Assembly (NCBI GenBank): GCA_003555185.1
Contig: PWFZ01000129.1
Span: 1 to 5,712, forward strand
Source: Balneolaceae bacterium
Lineage (GTDB): Bacteria > Bacteroidota > Rhodothermia > Balneolales > Balneolaceae
DNA length: 5,712 nucleotides
Direction: 5' to 3'
The translations under genes were made by a program, and so were the position numbers. Below are positions 5,535 through 5,712 of this stretch, piece after piece; position 1 is the first letter of the stretch; the number at the start of each line of letters is the position of its first letter. The notes under the pieces were generated by a model that saw only the letters and a list, made by a program, of their open reading frames with translations, was not told the origin of the DNA and ran no database searches.

Positions 5535-5712
5535 ATGAATTTAATACTGTTTGGCCCTCCGGGAGCAGGTAAAGGTACTCAGGCCAAAAAAATAAAAAAT
5601 CACTACAACATTCCTCATCTCTCTACTGGTAATATTTTTCGATATAATATCAAAAATGAAACCGAGCTTGGTAAAAAGGTAAAATCCATTCTTAATGACG
5701 GCAAGCTTGTAC
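5535..5712 (+). CDS. adk: Adk, adenylate kinase (N-terminal 59 codons; cut by window edge)
   Basis: Adenylate kinase interconverts ATP + AMP and 2 ADP in the cytosol. Translation from the ATG at 5535 gives M-N-L-I-L-F then the P-loop G7-P-P-G-A-G-K-G-T15-Q-A. The AMP-binding segment H28-L-S-T-G-N-I-F-R36 follows, then E-L-G-K-K-V (44-49) and G-K-L-V (56-59), in the same order and numbering as E. coli Adk. Asn33 occupies the place of the strongly conserved Asp33 in S-T-G-D; Arg36, which contacts AMP, is present. The gene continues past the window, so the LID domain and full length cannot be judged. There is no Shine-Dalgarno. It lies 106 nt after rplS beyond a likely terminator, so it probably belongs to another transcript. 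Confidence 0.95.
   Translation, partial: MNLILFGPPGAGKGTQAKKIKNHYNIPHLSTGNIFRYNIKNETELGKKVKSILNDGKLV

Overview
The window carries conserved bacterial housekeeping genes; I see no mobile element, CRISPR array, phage gene or tRNA/rRNA. The organism is most likely a member of the Bacteroidota/Balneolota/Rhodothermota group, perhaps a Balneola-, Gracilimonas- or Rhodohalobacter-like bacterium. The reasons are the Bacteroidetes-type FabI (S-Q-x-P-T-K-T and G-S-G-I-K-G-F-D motifs), a TrmD of the same flavour ([14 protein letters not shown]), the scarcity of Shine-Dalgarno sequences, and a ribosomal protein bS16 with a very long acidic tail. The assignment comes from remembered family features, not from a database search.

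Layout. On the minus strand lie fabI (enoyl-ACP reductase, 1035 to 199) and, 54 nt downstream, the first 48 codons of ruvC (144 to the window edge); the two are probably cotranscribed. A 292-nt divergent intergenic region (1036-1327) separates fabI from the plus-strand genes. It holds a candidate sigma70-type promoter for ffh, a weak candidate promoter for fabI, and a near-perfect inverted repeat at 1235-1257 whose left arm is a consensus DnaA box.

On the plus strand, ffh (1328-2668), rpsP (2708-3781), rimM (3806-4339), trmD (4341-5036) and rplS (5060-5428) are packed with gaps of 39, 24, 1 and 23 nt and no terminator between them. This is the classic trmD operon joined to ffh. A hairpin followed by a T-run at 5436-5468 ends the operon. 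adk (adenylate kinase) starts at 5535 and runs off the right edge.

How the genes fit together. ffh supplies the SRP GTPase that targets nascent chains to the membrane. rpsP and rplS supply ribosomal proteins bS16 and bL19. RimM matures the 30S subunit, and TrmD makes m1G37 in tRNA to prevent frameshifting. The block is therefore a translation and protein-targeting operon. FabI (fatty-acid elongation), RuvC (recombination) and Adk (nucleotide balance) are unrelated neighbours.

The main oddities are the bS16 protein, about four times the usual length, with a charged low-complexity linker and a distinct C-terminal segment, and the inverted repeat between fabI and ffh. I found no clear new biological system; these two are the best leads.
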